A DNA stretch of 64,000 nt from Janthinobacterium aquaticum (GTDB lineage Bacteria; Pseudomonadota; Gammaproteobacteria; Burkholderiales; Burkholderiaceae_D): positions 165,297-229,296 of the forward strand of contig NZ_WFLK01000011.1 of NCBI RefSeq assembly GCF_009208565.1, read 5' to 3'. Positions 54,775-64,000 of this stretch are shown in pieces; within the stretch, counting starts at the first letter, position 1, and the number at the start of each line of letters is the position of its first letter. A model generated the notes under the pieces. It saw only the letters and a program-made list of their open reading frames with translations, was not told the origin of the DNA and made no database searches. The translations under genes and the position numbers were made by a program.

Positions 54775-56151
54775 ATGACGGCAATCGGCAGTACCGAACC
54801 ACAAGAGCTCAAGCGCGGCCTTAAAAGCCGGCATATCCAGCTGATCGCCCTGGGCGGCGCCATCGGCACCGGTCTGTTTCTCGGCATTGCGCAGACCATC
54901 AAGATGGCCGGCCCATCGGTGCTGCTGGGCTACGGCATCGCCGGCGTGATCGCTTTCCTGATCATGCGCCAGCTCGGTGAAATGGTGGTCGACGAGCCGG
55001 TGGCCGGCTCGTTCAGCTACTTTGCCGACAAATACTGCGGCCACCTGCCGGGCTTTTTGTCGGGCTGGAATTACTGGGTGCTGTATGTACTGGTCAGCAT
55101 GGCCGAGCTGACGGCGGTCGGCATCTATGTGCAGTACTGGTGGCCGGGCGTGCCGACCTGGGTCTCGGCGCTGGTGTTCTTTGCCGCGATTAACGCCATC
55201 AGCCTGCTCAACGTCAAGGCCTTCGGTGAAATGGAATTCTGGTTCTCGCTGATCAAGGTCGTCGCCATTATCGGCATGATCGTGTTTGGCGCTTATTTGC
55301 TGGCCTCCGGCAACGCGGGCCCGCAGGCCTCGGTGGCCAATCTGTGGCAGCACGGCGGCTTCTTCCCGAACGGCTGGCAAGGGCTGGTGATGGCCATGGC
55401 CGTGATCATGTTCTCGTTTGGCGGCCTGGAGCTGATCGGCATCACGGCGGCCGAAGCCGACGATCCTTCGACCACCATCCCACGCGCCACCAACCAGGCC
55501 ATCTACCGCATCCTGATTTTTTATATCGGTGCGCTGGGCATTTTGCTGTCCCTGTATCCATGGCAGAACGTGGTGACCGGCGGCAGCCCGTTTGTGCTGA
55601 TCTTCCATGCGCTCGACAGCAACCTGGTGGCTACGGCGCTCAACGTGGTGGTGCTGACGGCAGCGCTGTCGGTCTACAACAGTGGCGTCTATTCGAATAC
55701 CCGCATGCTGTTCGGCCTGGCCAAACAGGGCAATGCGCCGCGCGCGTTGCTGCACCTGAACCGGCGCGGCGTGCCGCTGGTCGCGCTGGGCGTGTCGGCG
55801 CTGGCGACCGGCATCTGCGTGGTGGTCAACTACCTGATGCCGGGCGAGGCGTTTGAAATGCTGATGGGGCTGGTGGTATCGGCCCTGATCATCAACTGGG
55901 GCATGATCAGCTGGATTCACCTGCGCTTTCGCGCCCAGAAACAAAGCGAAGGCAAGGTTACGCTGTTCCAGAGCCTGGGCTACCCGTTGACCAACTACCT
56001 GTGCCTGGCCTTCCTGGCCAGCGTGCTGGTGGTGATGTTCATGACGCCGGGCTTGCGCCTGTCGGTCTATCTGATACCCGTCTGGCTGGGTGTGCTGTTT
56101 GTCGGCTACCGTATCAGACAAGGCCGGGCAAGCCGGCAATCGAGTCACTAA
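54775..56151 (+). CDS. aroP: Amino-acid permease, AroP/PheP-like
   Basis: 458 residues, twelve helices of the APC/AAT family. The start ELKRGLKSRHIQLIALGGAIGTGLFLG and the block IMRQLGEMVVDEPVAGSFSYFADKY, SGWNYWVLYVLVSMAELTAVGIY, VKAFGEMEFWFSLIKV, FSFGGLELIGITAAEADDP are close to AroP, the general aromatic amino-acid importer. Feeds Phe/Tyr into the homogentisate pathway encoded at 26.4-31 kb, although the genes are not adjacent. AGGA site before ATG 54775. The 239 bases upstream contain no gene. Confidence 0.88.
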   Translation: MTAIGSTEPQELKRGLKSRHIQLIALGGAIGTGLFLGIAQTIKMAGPSVLLGYGIAGVIAFLIMRQLGEMVVDEPVAGSFSYFADKYCGHLPGFLSGWNYWVLYVLVSMAELTAVGIYVQYWWPGVPTWVSALVFFAAINAISLLNVKAFGEMEFWFSLIKVVAIIGMIVFGAYLLASGNAGPQASVANLWQHGGFFPNGWQGLVMAMAVIMFSFGGLELIGITAAEADDPSTTIPRATNQAIYRILIFYIGALGILLSLYPWQNVVTGGSPFVLIFHALDSNLVATALNVVVLTAALSVYNSGVYSNTRMLFGLAKQGNAPRALLHLNRRGVPLVALGVSALATGICVVVNYLMPGEAFEMLMGLVVSALIINWGMISWIHLRFRAQKQSEGKVTLFQSLGYPLTNYLCLAFLASVLVVMFMTPGLRLSVYLIPVWLGVLFVGYRIRQGRASRQSSH

Positions 56152-56190
56152 GCTCGCAGCCTGCCATATTTGCAACCGGGCGGTTGCCTG

Positions 56191-58407
56191 CTATAAACCG
56201 CTCTCGCGCACCAGCACGCCGGCTGCCTTGCGCCCAGCGCTCCACAGCATGCTGCTGCGCTCGCCCTCTATGTGCGCCACAACCGGCGCCATGCTGCCAG
56301 TACCGCCCTGGTCGAGCCGCAAGGTAACGCGGTACAGGGCTTCGTTGGCCAGCGACTCGCCTTGCCGCCCCGCACGCGCGGCGATCGGGCCGCCGTGGAC
56401 TGACGACAGCATGGATTCAGGCAAGGCGCGGCTGGCCGTGCTGTCGATGCCGATCACGGTCGCCTCCATTGCCTTGCCATCGTGGCGGCGCTCGATCAGG
56501 CGCGCAAGCGCGCCCGGCCTGACGCGGCCGATATCGGATTCATGCACATACACCTGGGCCAGTGCCGCGCTGGAATCGACCACCCTGCCCAGCACATGGC
56601 TGCGGCTGACCCAGGCGCCGGGATACAGACCGGGATCGAGGTCGCGCACCACGCCGTCATGCGGCGCGATGACCGTCAGGCGCCCGGCTTCCGCGCTCTG
56701 CGCAGCATATTCAGCGCGCGCTGCCGCCAGTTCCTGCTCCAGTACGCGCGAACGCTCATACAACTCGGGGCTGTCGATGGCGCCGTTAAGGCGCAGCACC
56801 AGACCATCGATACGGCTTTGCAGCTGCACCAGCTGGCTGCTGACAGCCGGTGCGGTCAGCACGAACAGCGGCTGGCCGCTTCTGACTTGCTGCCCTTCTC
56901 TGACCAGCACCTGTTCCACCCGCGCCGGCATCGGCGGGAACAGCTGGCTGTGCTTGCCAGCCTGCCAGTAGCCGTCGGCCACCACATCGGAGCGCCAGGG
57001 CACTGCCAGTAACAGCACCAAACCGGACAGGACCAGCGCACTGCGCGCGGCATTGCCTGACCAGCGGCTGCGCAATTGCCACCAAGCGCGCAGTTCATTG
57101 CACATCGGGCGCAGCACGAACCAGCTTATTTCCACAGCAAACAAAATCACTCCCATCACTTTGAAGAAGAAGAAATACACGGCGGCGGCAATGCCGGTAA
57201 ACATGATCAGCCGGTACAGCCAGGTGGCATAGGCATACAGCGTCAGCCCGTGCGTGCGCGATGCCAGTTGCGGATCGGGAAACGCCGACTGCACGCCCAG
57301 CACCGTCTTGCGCAGGCGCCAGCGGGCGATGGCAAAGCTGCGCTCGGACAAATTGGGTATGTCGAGCAGATCCATCAGCAGGTAATAGCCGTCAAAGCGC
57401 ATGAAAGGATTGAGATTGATCGCCAGCGTACTGACCCAGGTAACAGCGGCCAGGATATACATGGCGCTCTTGAAGCCGCCGTCGGGCGCCACGCTCCACA
57501 GCAGCGCAGCAATCCCGGCCAGTATCAGTTCGGCCACCACGCCCGCGCCGCCAATGGCCAGCCGGGCGCGCCGCGAGGTCAGCTTCCATGCCTCCGAAGT
57601 ATCGGTATAGAGCAGCGGCCACATCATCATCAGCGCCACGCCCATGGCGGGCACCCGCACACCGTAGTATTTGCAGGTATAAGCATGGGCCAGCTCATGC
57701 AGCATCTTGGCCGCGCCCAATGCCAGGCCATAATACAAGGCGCCCTGCCATGAAAAGAAATACAGAAAAGTGCTGGTAAAGGCAGGCCACTGATCCAGTA
57801 CGCGCCATACGCCCAGCAGTGACAGCAGCGCGCAGGTCGCAAAAAACGCCGGGCGGAATAGTAGCAGCACCCAGCGGCTGGTACGATCAAGAAAGGCATT
57901 GGGCCGCACCAGCGGCACGCGGAAAAACAAATAGTGGTGCAGCAGCCACGTCAGCGCCGAAGGCTGGCGGCTGGCAGCGACCTTGTGCAACTGGGCGCGC
58001 AGCTGTGCGGCATCGGCGCGCAGCAATTCATTCGCCTGCAGGAAGCGCTGCACATCGAGCACATCTTCCGGTTCGGGCGCCAGCGCCGTCGCATTTGCTA
58101 CCGCCTCGCACAGTTCGCCGGCCCGCATGGTGCCGCGCCAGCGCGACAGCAACTCGAATTCCAGCCAGCCGATACGAAAAAAACGGTTGCGTGCCGCGTC
58201 ATAGATATGCCAGTGCGGTGCGCCATCCAGGCCGGGCGGTGCTGGCTGCAGGGCAAGATCTTCGCGCAAAGGCGCCAGGCGCTCTTCGGCAGGTTCAGGC
58301 GTGACGGTGGAAGCCGCTTGCGCCAGCGTCAGGTGCTCTGCCAGGCTCATGGCTGCGGCCGCATCGGCGATGAAATGGAATGGCGCATCGCATACACCGG
58401 AGTGCAC
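56191..58407 (-). CDS. M50-type membrane peptidase/HlyD-like secretion adaptor
   Basis: 738 residues, GTG start at 58407 (ATG 58350 possible). An N-terminal PqqD-like domain (about 60-120: HWHIYDAARNRFFRIGWLEFELLSRW) precedes six or more membrane helices with the zinc motif MLHELAHAYTCKYYG and NLNPFMRFDGYYLLMDLLD of site-2 proteases, then a C-terminal HlyD-like adaptor (MPARVEQVLVREGQQVRSGQPLFVL, a coiled coil, TVIAPHDGVVRDL). Such M50/HlyD proteins accompany type I-like secretion of giant adhesins. Divergent from the giant protein at 58758. Confidence 0.87.
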   Translation of the reverse strand: MHSGVCDAPFHFIADAAAAMSLAEHLTLAQAASTVTPEPAEERLAPLREDLALQPAPPGLDGAPHWHIYDAARNRFFRIGWLEFELLSRWRGTMRAGELCEAVANATALAPEPEDVLDVQRFLQANELLRADAAQLRAQLHKVAASRQPSALTWLLHHYLFFRVPLVRPNAFLDRTSRWVLLLFRPAFFATCALLSLLGVWRVLDQWPAFTSTFLYFFSWQGALYYGLALGAAKMLHELAHAYTCKYYGVRVPAMGVALMMMWPLLYTDTSEAWKLTSRRARLAIGGAGVVAELILAGIAALLWSVAPDGGFKSAMYILAAVTWVSTLAINLNPFMRFDGYYLLMDLLDIPNLSERSFAIARWRLRKTVLGVQSAFPDPQLASRTHGLTLYAYATWLYRLIMFTGIAAAVYFFFFKVMGVILFAVEISWFVLRPMCNELRAWWQLRSRWSGNAARSALVLSGLVLLLAVPWRSDVVADGYWQAGKHSQLFPPMPARVEQVLVREGQQVRSGQPLFVLTAPAVSSQLVQLQSRIDGLVLRLNGAIDSPELYERSRVLEQELAAARAEYAAQSAEAGRLTVIAPHDGVVRDLDPGLYPGAWVSRSHVLGRVVDSSAALAQVYVHESDIGRVRPGALARLIERRHDGKAMEATVIGIDSTASRALPESMLSSVHGGPIAARAGRQGESLANEALYRVTLRLDQGGTGSMAPVVAHIEGERSSMLWSAGRKAAGVLVRESGL

Positions 58408-58757
58408 TCAATACCCGGTTGAACCGGCTGGACTGTCACTGAATTGCTCAAAATATCACCACTCATAGCGCGTTTTAGCCTAGCGTTTTACGCAGCATGC
58501 GTCGTTTCGTCAAGATAATAATTTTGTAAAAAAAACTTGCTCAGATACACTATTAATATGCAGCAACAGCTACAATTTATAACCGAAAAAATTATTAAAT
58601 TAAATATTTTATTTTAATTGAGATAATAGGAAATATTACCAGATAAGCATTATTTTTAATTCGATCAGTTTTTATATCGGCCTTTCACTTTTTTGATATT
58701 CCGCGCCAGCTGCCTTCTCCGAACAGGGCAACATCATGGCAAACCAGGAAACCAGCG
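58408..58757. promoter_or_regulatory. AT-rich divergent promoter region of the adhesin locus
   Basis: 350 bases; from about 58500 to 58680 long A/T runs (for example AAATTAAATATTTTATTTTA near 58600) contrast with GC-rich surroundings. No gene: the short frame from ATG 58736 closes after eleven codons. Must hold promoters of the adhesin and, on the other strand, the M50/HlyD gene. AT-rich DNA like this is a typical target of H-NS/MvaT-like silencers; that is inference. Confidence 0.6.
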
Positions 58758-61700
58758 ATGACTTCACGTGACAACCGCAGCAATGCCTCCCCCATGAACG
58801 CCGCGCCATCGAACGCCGTTTCCTTGCCATCGGGCCCAAAACGGACTAAGGGCTTGCGTCCGTCAAGCAGCCTGCTGGCGCTGGAAACACGCATCGTGTT
58901 TGACGGCGCCGTGCATGCTGCGCTTGCGGAGCCACACGATGCCGGCGCCGGCATCATGCACAAGGCCGTTGCTGCGGCAGCAGCCGAGGTGGTCCGCGCG
59001 CCGGCACCGCTGCATGCACCAGAGCGCACGGCGACGCCGGATCGGCTGGCAAGCGAAGCCGCCGTGACAGCAGCGGCGCCAACGACCATCGTCTTTATCG
59101 ACGCCTCGGTACAGAATTCGCAATCGCTGCTGGCCGGCCTGAAACCGGGTGTTGAAGTCATCATGCTCGACAGGAACAGCGACGGCGTGCAGCAAATCGC
59201 CGACGCCCTGAAAGGCCGCCACGGCCTCGACAGCATCCAGATTCTGTCGGAAGGCAACAACGGCCGGATCCTGCTGGGATCGGCAACCCTGGCCGACAGC
59301 AATATCGACACCTACCGGGCGGCACTGGCCGGCTGGGGCGGCGCACTGCGCGCCGGCGGCGATATTTTGTTGTTTGGCTGCAACGTCGCCAACACCGCCA
59401 CCGGCGACCACTTCGTCAACCGCCTGGCCGAGCTGACCGGCGCCGACGTCGCCGCCTCCACCGACGCCACCGGCGCCGCCGCGCTGGGCGGCAACTGGAC
59501 GCTGGAAAAACACACGGGCAACATCGAGGCAGAGAAGGCCCTGGGCGAGCGTGCCATGGCCGACTACGACGGCCTGCTCATTACCGGCAACGGCACCGCC
59601 GATGGCACCTATGATTTTGGTGGCACCCTGAGCGCAGAACTGAGCGCTCCTAACACCGGCTTCAAGAAGCTCGCTGACAAGATGCTGGTCAGCAGCTTCC
59701 TGGCGCAATCGGGTACCTCGCTGTTTCCGCAGACCGGTACTTTTCCCCTTGGCGGTACCATCACGGCCGAGTTCAAGGGCGAGGGCACGGTGATGAAGTC
59801 GTTCACCTTCCAGGATTTTTCGATCAGTGCCCAAGGCGGCACCAATGGCCGCATAATCGATGAGCTGCGACTGGTCGTGAAAGATGCCAGCGGCAACGTC
59901 TTGCTCGACAAGGCGATGACTGAATCGACCAAGAATCTGAACAAGACAGCAACCACGCTCAGCTCGCTGATTAACGGTGGCGTCGAATGGAATGTGGCCA
60001 ATGCCGCCTCGATCTCTATTACGGCCAGCTTTGTCGCGAGTACGGCCTCCGTCGGCGGCTACAACGGCGCCACGCCAGCCAACTTCAACTTCCTGTCGAT
60101 CAAAATGGCCGGCATCTCCAGCTCGGCGGGCGGGACACCATCAAATGTTGCACCCACCTTTGTCGGCACCAACACGGCGCTGCCGGCAGTACAAAACGGC
60201 GCCACCATTGACGTCAAGTCCGTGCTGCACGCCAGCGACAGCGACAGCGGCCAGACCCTGAGCTGGACCCAGTCCACCGGGCCATCGAACGGCACGGTGA
60301 ACTTCAGCGCCGCCACCGGCGCCTCGGGCAGCACCGACATCACGCCGGGCGGCACCATCACCTACACGCCGAACGCCGGCTACGCCGGCACCGACACCTT
60401 CACGGTCCAGGTCAGCGACGGTACCACCACCGCCACCCGCACCGTCACCGTCAACGTCGCGCCTACCACCGCCGGCACGCCCGACCTCGCCGCCGCTTCG
60501 GATTCCGGCAGCAGCCAGACCGACAATCGTACCAATGCCGCCAGCCTGACCTTTTCCGGCACCAGCGCCGCCGGCGACAGCACCAGCTCCGTCCAGGTAT
60601 TCCTCGACGCCAATAACAACGGCGTCTATGACAGCGGCGAAGCCACTGCTTCGGCCACCGTCTCGAATGGCAACTGGACCGTCAGCAACCTGTCCACCAC
60701 GGGCCTGGCCGATGGCACTTACACGGCGTATGCGATCGTCACGTCGGCCATCGGCGCTGTCAAGAGCACTGTCAGTTCCGGTCTGTCCGTCATCATCGAC
60801 AAGACCGCGCCCGGTACGCCGACCAACGCCAACGCCTTGCTCTCCGCTTCCGACAGCGGCAGCTCGAATTCGGACGGCATCACCAGGATCACCAATCCAA
60901 CCATTCGTGTCAGCCTGGCCGGTACCAACGCGGTGGCGGGCGACACGGCCGAGCTGCTGCTGGGCGGCGCCGCGCTGGCCACACCGGCCACCGCGACGGT
61001 GAGCGCCACCGATATCAGCAACGGCTATATCGACGTCACCTTTGCCAGCGGCACGCTGGGCGCTGATGGCAGCAAGACCGTCACCGCCCGTGTGACCGAC
61101 GTGGCCGGCAACGTCGGCAGCGCCGGCGGCAGCGTCAGCTTCACGCTCGACACGACCGCGCCGGGCGCGCCAAGCACGGCACTCGTGCTCACCGCCGCCA
61201 CCGACAGCGGCAGCTTGGCCACCGACGGGCGCACCAACAACACCAGTCCAACGTTCCAGGTGAGCCTGGCCGGCACCAACGCCGTGGCCGGCGACACCAT
61301 CGAGCTGCTGCTGAGCGGCGCCGCGCTGGGCACGCCGGTACTGGCGACGCTGACCACCAGCGACATTACCCGGGGCACGATCGACCTGAGCCTGGGCAGC
61401 AACACGCTGGGCGCTGATGGCAGCAAGACCGTCACCGCCCGCGTCATCGACGTGGCCGGCAACATCGGCACGGCCGGCGGCGCCGCCACCATCGTGCTCG
61501 ATACCACGGCACCGGGCGCCCCCGCCTCTATCGCATTGAGCGCCGGCTCCGACAGCGGCAGTTCGAACAGCGACGGCATCACCAATGTCACCACCCCGGT
61601 CATGCGCGTGTCGCTGACCGGCACCAACGCGGCGGCCAACGACACCATCGAGCTGCTGCTGGGCGGCGCCGCCATGGCCACCCCGGTACGCGGCACCGTC

Positions 61701-64000
61701 AGCGCCACCGATGTCAGCAATGGCTACATCGACGTGACGATCACCAGCGGCAACCTGGGCAGCGACGGCGTAAAGACGATTACCGCGCGCCTGACCGACG
61801 TGGCCGGCAACACCGGCAGCGCCGGCGGCTCGGTGAGCTTCACGCTCGACACCACCGCCAACGCTACGCCCGGCACCCCGGTATTGAGCGCCGCCTCCGA
61901 CAGCGGCAGGTCCAGTACGGACCGCATCACCCGTATCAACACCCCGACCATCACCGGCACGACCGTGGCGGACAGCACCGTCACCTTGTATGACACCAAC
62001 GGTAGCACCGTGCTGGGCACGGCGGTGGCCAACAGCAGCGGCGCCTGGAGCATCACCACCACCACGCTCGCCGACGGCGTGCACCAGCTGCGCGCCCGTT
62101 CGACCGACGCGGCCGGCAACATCAGCCTTTCCTCCAGCACCCTGATGGTCACCATCGATACCACCGCGCCGGGCAAGCCGGGCGTGCCCACCCTCGACGC
62201 CAACAGCGACACCGGCAGCTCGACCTCGGACCGCGTCACCAGCGATAACACCCCCACCATCAGGGGCTCGGCGGAAAACCTCTCGACCGTTACCCTGTAC
62301 GACAGCGACGGCACCACCGTGCTGGGCACCGCGAACGTCAGCAGCGGTACCTGGGTCGTCACCAGCAGCGCCCTGGCCGACGGCGTCCACAACCTGACGG
62401 TGAAATCGACCGATGCCGCCGGCAATACCAGTCCCGCGTCGAACGCACTGCAAATTACCATCGCCACCGTCGGTGTGCCTCCCACCGGGCTGGCGCTGGC
62501 CGCAAGCTCCGACAGCGGTCTGTCAAGCGCGGACGGCATCACCAGCGTCACCATGCCCACCGTCACCGGCAGCGCGATGGCCAACAGCCTCGTCACCCTG
62601 TACGACAGCGACGGCACCACCGTGCTGGGCACGGCCACCGCCACCGGCGGCACCTGGAGCATCACCCCTACCGTCGCGCTGAGCGAGGGCCAGCACACGC
62701 TGACGGCCAAGGCGTTCGACGTGGTGGGCAACACCAGCGCCGCCTCCAGCGCGCTGACCATCACTATCGACACCACCGCGCCCGGCACGCCGACCAGTCC
62801 GCTGGCACTGGCAACCGGTTCCGACAGCGGCAGCTCGAGCACCGACAACCTCACCCGTATCGACAATCCGACGGTGCGCCTGAGCCTGGCAGGCACCAGT
62901 GCCGTGGCGGGCGACCGGGCCGAACTGCTGTTGGCTGGCAATGCCCTGGGCACGCCCGCGCGCGCCACCTTGAGCGCGCAGGACATCAGCAACGGCTACG
63001 TTGACCTGGTCGTGACGGCGGGCGACCTGGGCGCCGATGGCAGCAAGACCTTCACCGCCCACGTCACCGATGCGGCCGGCAATGTCGGCACCGCCGGCGG
63101 CGCGCTCACCATCACGCTCGACACCTCGGCGCCGGCAGCGCCAAGCGCACCGGTACTCGCTGCGGCCAGCGACAACGGCAGCTCGAACACCGACGGCATT
63201 ACCAGCGTCACCACGCCTACCGTCACCGGCACTGCCGAAGCAGGCAGTACCGTCACGCTGTACGATACCGACGGCACCACCGTACTCGGCACGACAGTTG
63301 CTACCGGCGGCGCGTGGAGCATCACCAGCAGCGCACTGGCTTCCGGTACGCACAGCCTGAGCGTCAAGGCGGTGGATGCTGCCGGCAATAGCAGCGTCGC
63401 CAGCGCCACGCTGTCGATTACCATCGATGCCACCGCACCGGCAGCGCCAAGCGCACCGGTATTGGCGCTGGCTTCCGATAGCGGCAGTTCCAACACCGAC
63501 GGTGTTACCAACGTCACCACGCCTACCGTCACTGGCACCGCCGGAGCGGGCAGCACCGTCACACTGTACGATACCAACGGCACCACCGTGCTCGGCACCG
63601 CATTGGCCACCGGGGGCGTGTGGAGTATCACCAGCAGCGCATTGGCTTCCGGTACGCACAGCCTGAGCGTCAAGGCGGTGGATACTGCCGGCAATAGCAG
63701 CGTCGCCAGCGTGGCGCTGGCGATCACCATCGACACGATCGCACCGGCAGCGCCAAGTGCTCCGGTATTGGCGCTGGCTTCCGATAGCGGCAACTCCAAC
63801 ACCGACGGTGTTACCAACGTCACCACGCCTACCGTCACTGGCACCGCCGAAGCGGGCAGCACCGTCACGCTGTACGATACCGACGGCACCACCGTGCTCG
63901 GCACGGCCGTGGCCACCGGCGGCGCGTGGAGCATCACCAGCAGCGCACTGGCTTCCGGTACGCACAGTCTGAGCGTCAAGGCGGTGGATGCGGCCGGCAA
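58758..64000 (+). CDS. Giant DUF4347/Ig-like repeat surface protein (C-terminus beyond window)
   Basis: Open from ATG 58758 to the window edge (1747 codons and counting). Residues 30-45 (LLALETRIVFDGA) resemble the LEPR-FDGA start of DUF4347 adhesins. DUF4347 spans about 105-275 (IVFIDASVQNSQ, LLFGCNVANTATGD, LTGADVAASTDATGAAALGGNW). The usual SHG is SEG here (ILSEGNNG, near residue 160). A unique beta region (280-450) is followed by a tandem-95/cadherin-like domain (455-565), one Ig-like unit with an EF-hand-like DANNNGVYDSGE loop, and about ten Ig-like repeats of 100 residues, ending DTTAPG each. A biofilm or host-contact adhesin exported by type I secretion is likely. Confidence 0.9.
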   Translation, partial: MTSRDNRSNASPMNAAPSNAVSLPSGPKRTKGLRPSSSLLALETRIVFDGAVHAALAEPHDAGAGIMHKAVAAAAAEVVRAPAPLHAPERTATPDRLASEAAVTAAAPTTIVFIDASVQNSQSLLAGLKPGVEVIMLDRNSDGVQQIADALKGRHGLDSIQILSEGNNGRILLGSATLADSNIDTYRAALAGWGGALRAGGDILLFGCNVANTATGDHFVNRLAELTGADVAASTDATGAAALGGNWTLEKHTGNIEAEKALGERAMADYDGLLITGNGTADGTYDFGGTLSAELSAPNTGFKKLADKMLVSSFLAQSGTSLFPQTGTFPLGGTITAEFKGEGTVMKSFTFQDFSISAQGGTNGRIIDELRLVVKDASGNVLLDKAMTESTKNLNKTATTLSSLINGGVEWNVANAASISITASFVASTASVGGYNGATPANFNFLSIKMAGISSSAGGTPSNVAPTFVGTNTALPAVQNGATIDVKSVLHASDSDSGQTLSWTQSTGPSNGTVNFSAATGASGSTDITPGGTITYTPNAGYAGTDTFTVQVSDGTTTATRTVTVNVAPTTAGTPDLAAASDSGSSQTDNRTNAASLTFSGTSAAGDSTSSVQVFLDANNNGVYDSGEATASATVSNGNWTVSNLSTTGLADGTYTAYAIVTSAIGAVKSTVSSGLSVIIDKTAPGTPTNANALLSASDSGSSNSDGITRITNPTIRVSLAGTNAVAGDTAELLLGGAALATPATATVSATDISNGYIDVTFASGTLGADGSKTVTARVTDVAGNVGSAGGSVSFTLDTTAPGAPSTALVLTAATDSGSLATDGRTNNTSPTFQVSLAGTNAVAGDTIELLLSGAALGTPVLATLTTSDITRGTIDLSLGSNTLGADGSKTVTARVIDVAGNIGTAGGAATIVLDTTAPGAPASIALSAGSDSGSSNSDGITNVTTPVMRVSLTGTNAAANDTIELLLGGAAMATPVRGTVSATDVSNGYIDVTITSGNLGSDGVKTITARLTDVAGNTGSAGGSVSFTLDTTANATPGTPVLSAASDSGRSSTDRITRINTPTITGTTVADSTVTLYDTNGSTVLGTAVANSSGAWSITTTTLADGVHQLRARSTDAAGNISLSSSTLMVTIDTTAPGKPGVPTLDANSDTGSSTSDRVTSDNTPTIRGSAENLSTVTLYDSDGTTVLGTANVSSGTWVVTSSALADGVHNLTVKSTDAAGNTSPASNALQITIATVGVPPTGLALAASSDSGLSSADGITSVTMPTVTGSAMANSLVTLYDSDGTTVLGTATATGGTWSITPTVALSEGQHTLTAKAFDVVGNTSAASSALTITIDTTAPGTPTSPLALATGSDSGSSSTDNLTRIDNPTVRLSLAGTSAVAGDRAELLLAGNALGTPARATLSAQDISNGYVDLVVTAGDLGADGSKTFTAHVTDAAGNVGTAGGALTITLDTSAPAAPSAPVLAAASDNGSSNTDGITSVTTPTVTGTAEAGSTVTLYDTDGTTVLGTTVATGGAWSITSSALASGTHSLSVKAVDAAGNSSVASATLSITIDATAPAAPSAPVLALASDSGSSNTDGVTNVTTPTVTGTAGAGSTVTLYDTNGTTVLGTALATGGVWSITSSALASGTHSLSVKAVDTAGNSSVASVALAITIDTIAPAAPSAPVLALASDSGNSNTDGVTNVTTPTVTGTAEAGSTVTLYDTDGTTVLGTAVATGGAWSITSSALASGTHSLSVKAVDAAG
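63132..64000 (+). repeat. Tandem 306-bp repeats within the adhesin gene
   Basis: Copies beginning CCGGCAGCGCCAAG at 63132, 63438 and 63744 are spaced exactly 306 bp (102 codons) and differ at few positions; the third is cut by the edge. Older repeats upstream (60.8-63.1 kb) fall into two types, one with the block SLAGTNAVAGDT and one with STVTLYD, in the order A-A-A-B-B-B-A-B-B-B. Confidence 0.88.

Noticed and set aside
54583..56175. 530-codon minus-strand frame opposite the AroP-like gene
   Set aside because: His/Gln/Arg-rich shadow of a conserved permease.
58736..58771. ATG 58736 as start of the adhesin
   Set aside because: Frame ends at a TGA after eleven codons; ATG 58758 opens the long frame.
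60141..62453. 770-codon minus-strand frame opposite the adhesin
   Set aside because: Gly/Ala/Arg-rich repetitive translation mirrors the Ig-repeat codons; the plus strand has the real domains.
62523..63965. 480-codon minus-strand frame with its own internal repeats
   Set aside because: Its periodicity is just the 306-bp repeat read backwards.
63132..64000. Regularly spaced repeats considered as CRISPR-like
   Set aside because: The 306-bp period is in frame within one large coding sequence and repeat units are adjacent with no spacers.

Overview
The window reads as chromosomal DNA of a GC-rich betaproteobacterium, most likely Oxalobacteraceae (Massilia/Duganella/Janthinobacterium type). This is an inference from gene content: FecI/FecR-controlled receptors with STN domains, a MHYT hybrid kinase, a PaoABC-type oxidoreductase, MhaAB/HmgA-type aromatic catabolism and a DUF4347/Ig-repeat giant adhesin. 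There is no rRNA, tRNA or CRISPR array. Both window edges cut a gene: an XRE-cupin regulator on the left and the adhesin on the right.

1-12.4 kb: small regulatory and metabolic units. These are the XRE-cupin regulator with two operator-like palindromes over its start, a divergent flavodoxin-fold oxidoreductase, a MerR-like regulator with an unrecognisable HTH followed by a LysE exporter, an alpha/beta hydrolase, an AraC regulator, a translationally coupled JmjC-like/MFS pair, and a tight DUF4331-lipoprotein-TPR-HupE/UreJ operon. A solute-binding protein follows.

12.5-21 kb: the first iron-uptake locus, Fur box-fecI-fecR, then an IS1595-family element inserted exactly at the fecR stop codon with a perfect 8-bp target duplication, then the FecA-like receptor and a PepSY reductase-like protein. 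A convergent second TonB receptor follows.

21-26.4 kb: an accessory stretch with the strongest novelty signal. It holds a three-TM (YLATT-like) protein fused to a receiver-like domain, a low-GC HEPN gene overlapping an unrecognised partner, an Imm22-like small protein, and a membrane-anchored fusion of polysaccharide deacetylase, caspase, EF-hand and TPR.

26.4-41 kb: homogentisate dioxygenase with a flavin monooxygenase, a 60-residue DUF2783 protein (resembling the MhaAB two-component 3-hydroxyphenylacetate hydroxylase), an MFS importer and a LuxR regulator. Then come msrA, an MBL protein, hemB, a DUF535 protein, a two-component system, a DUF481 outer-membrane protein and an HD-GYP regulator. 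Three copies of an extragenic palindromic repeat (core GTCGGATTA...TAATCCGAC) lie here.

40.5-64 kb: the MHYT hybrid kinase paired with the HD-GYP gene, a second Fur box-fecI-fecR-receptor locus, PaoABC-type genes, a serine hydrolase, an AroP-like permease, and an M50/HlyD membrane protein divergent, across a very AT-rich gap, from the giant DUF4347/Ig-repeat protein it may help export.
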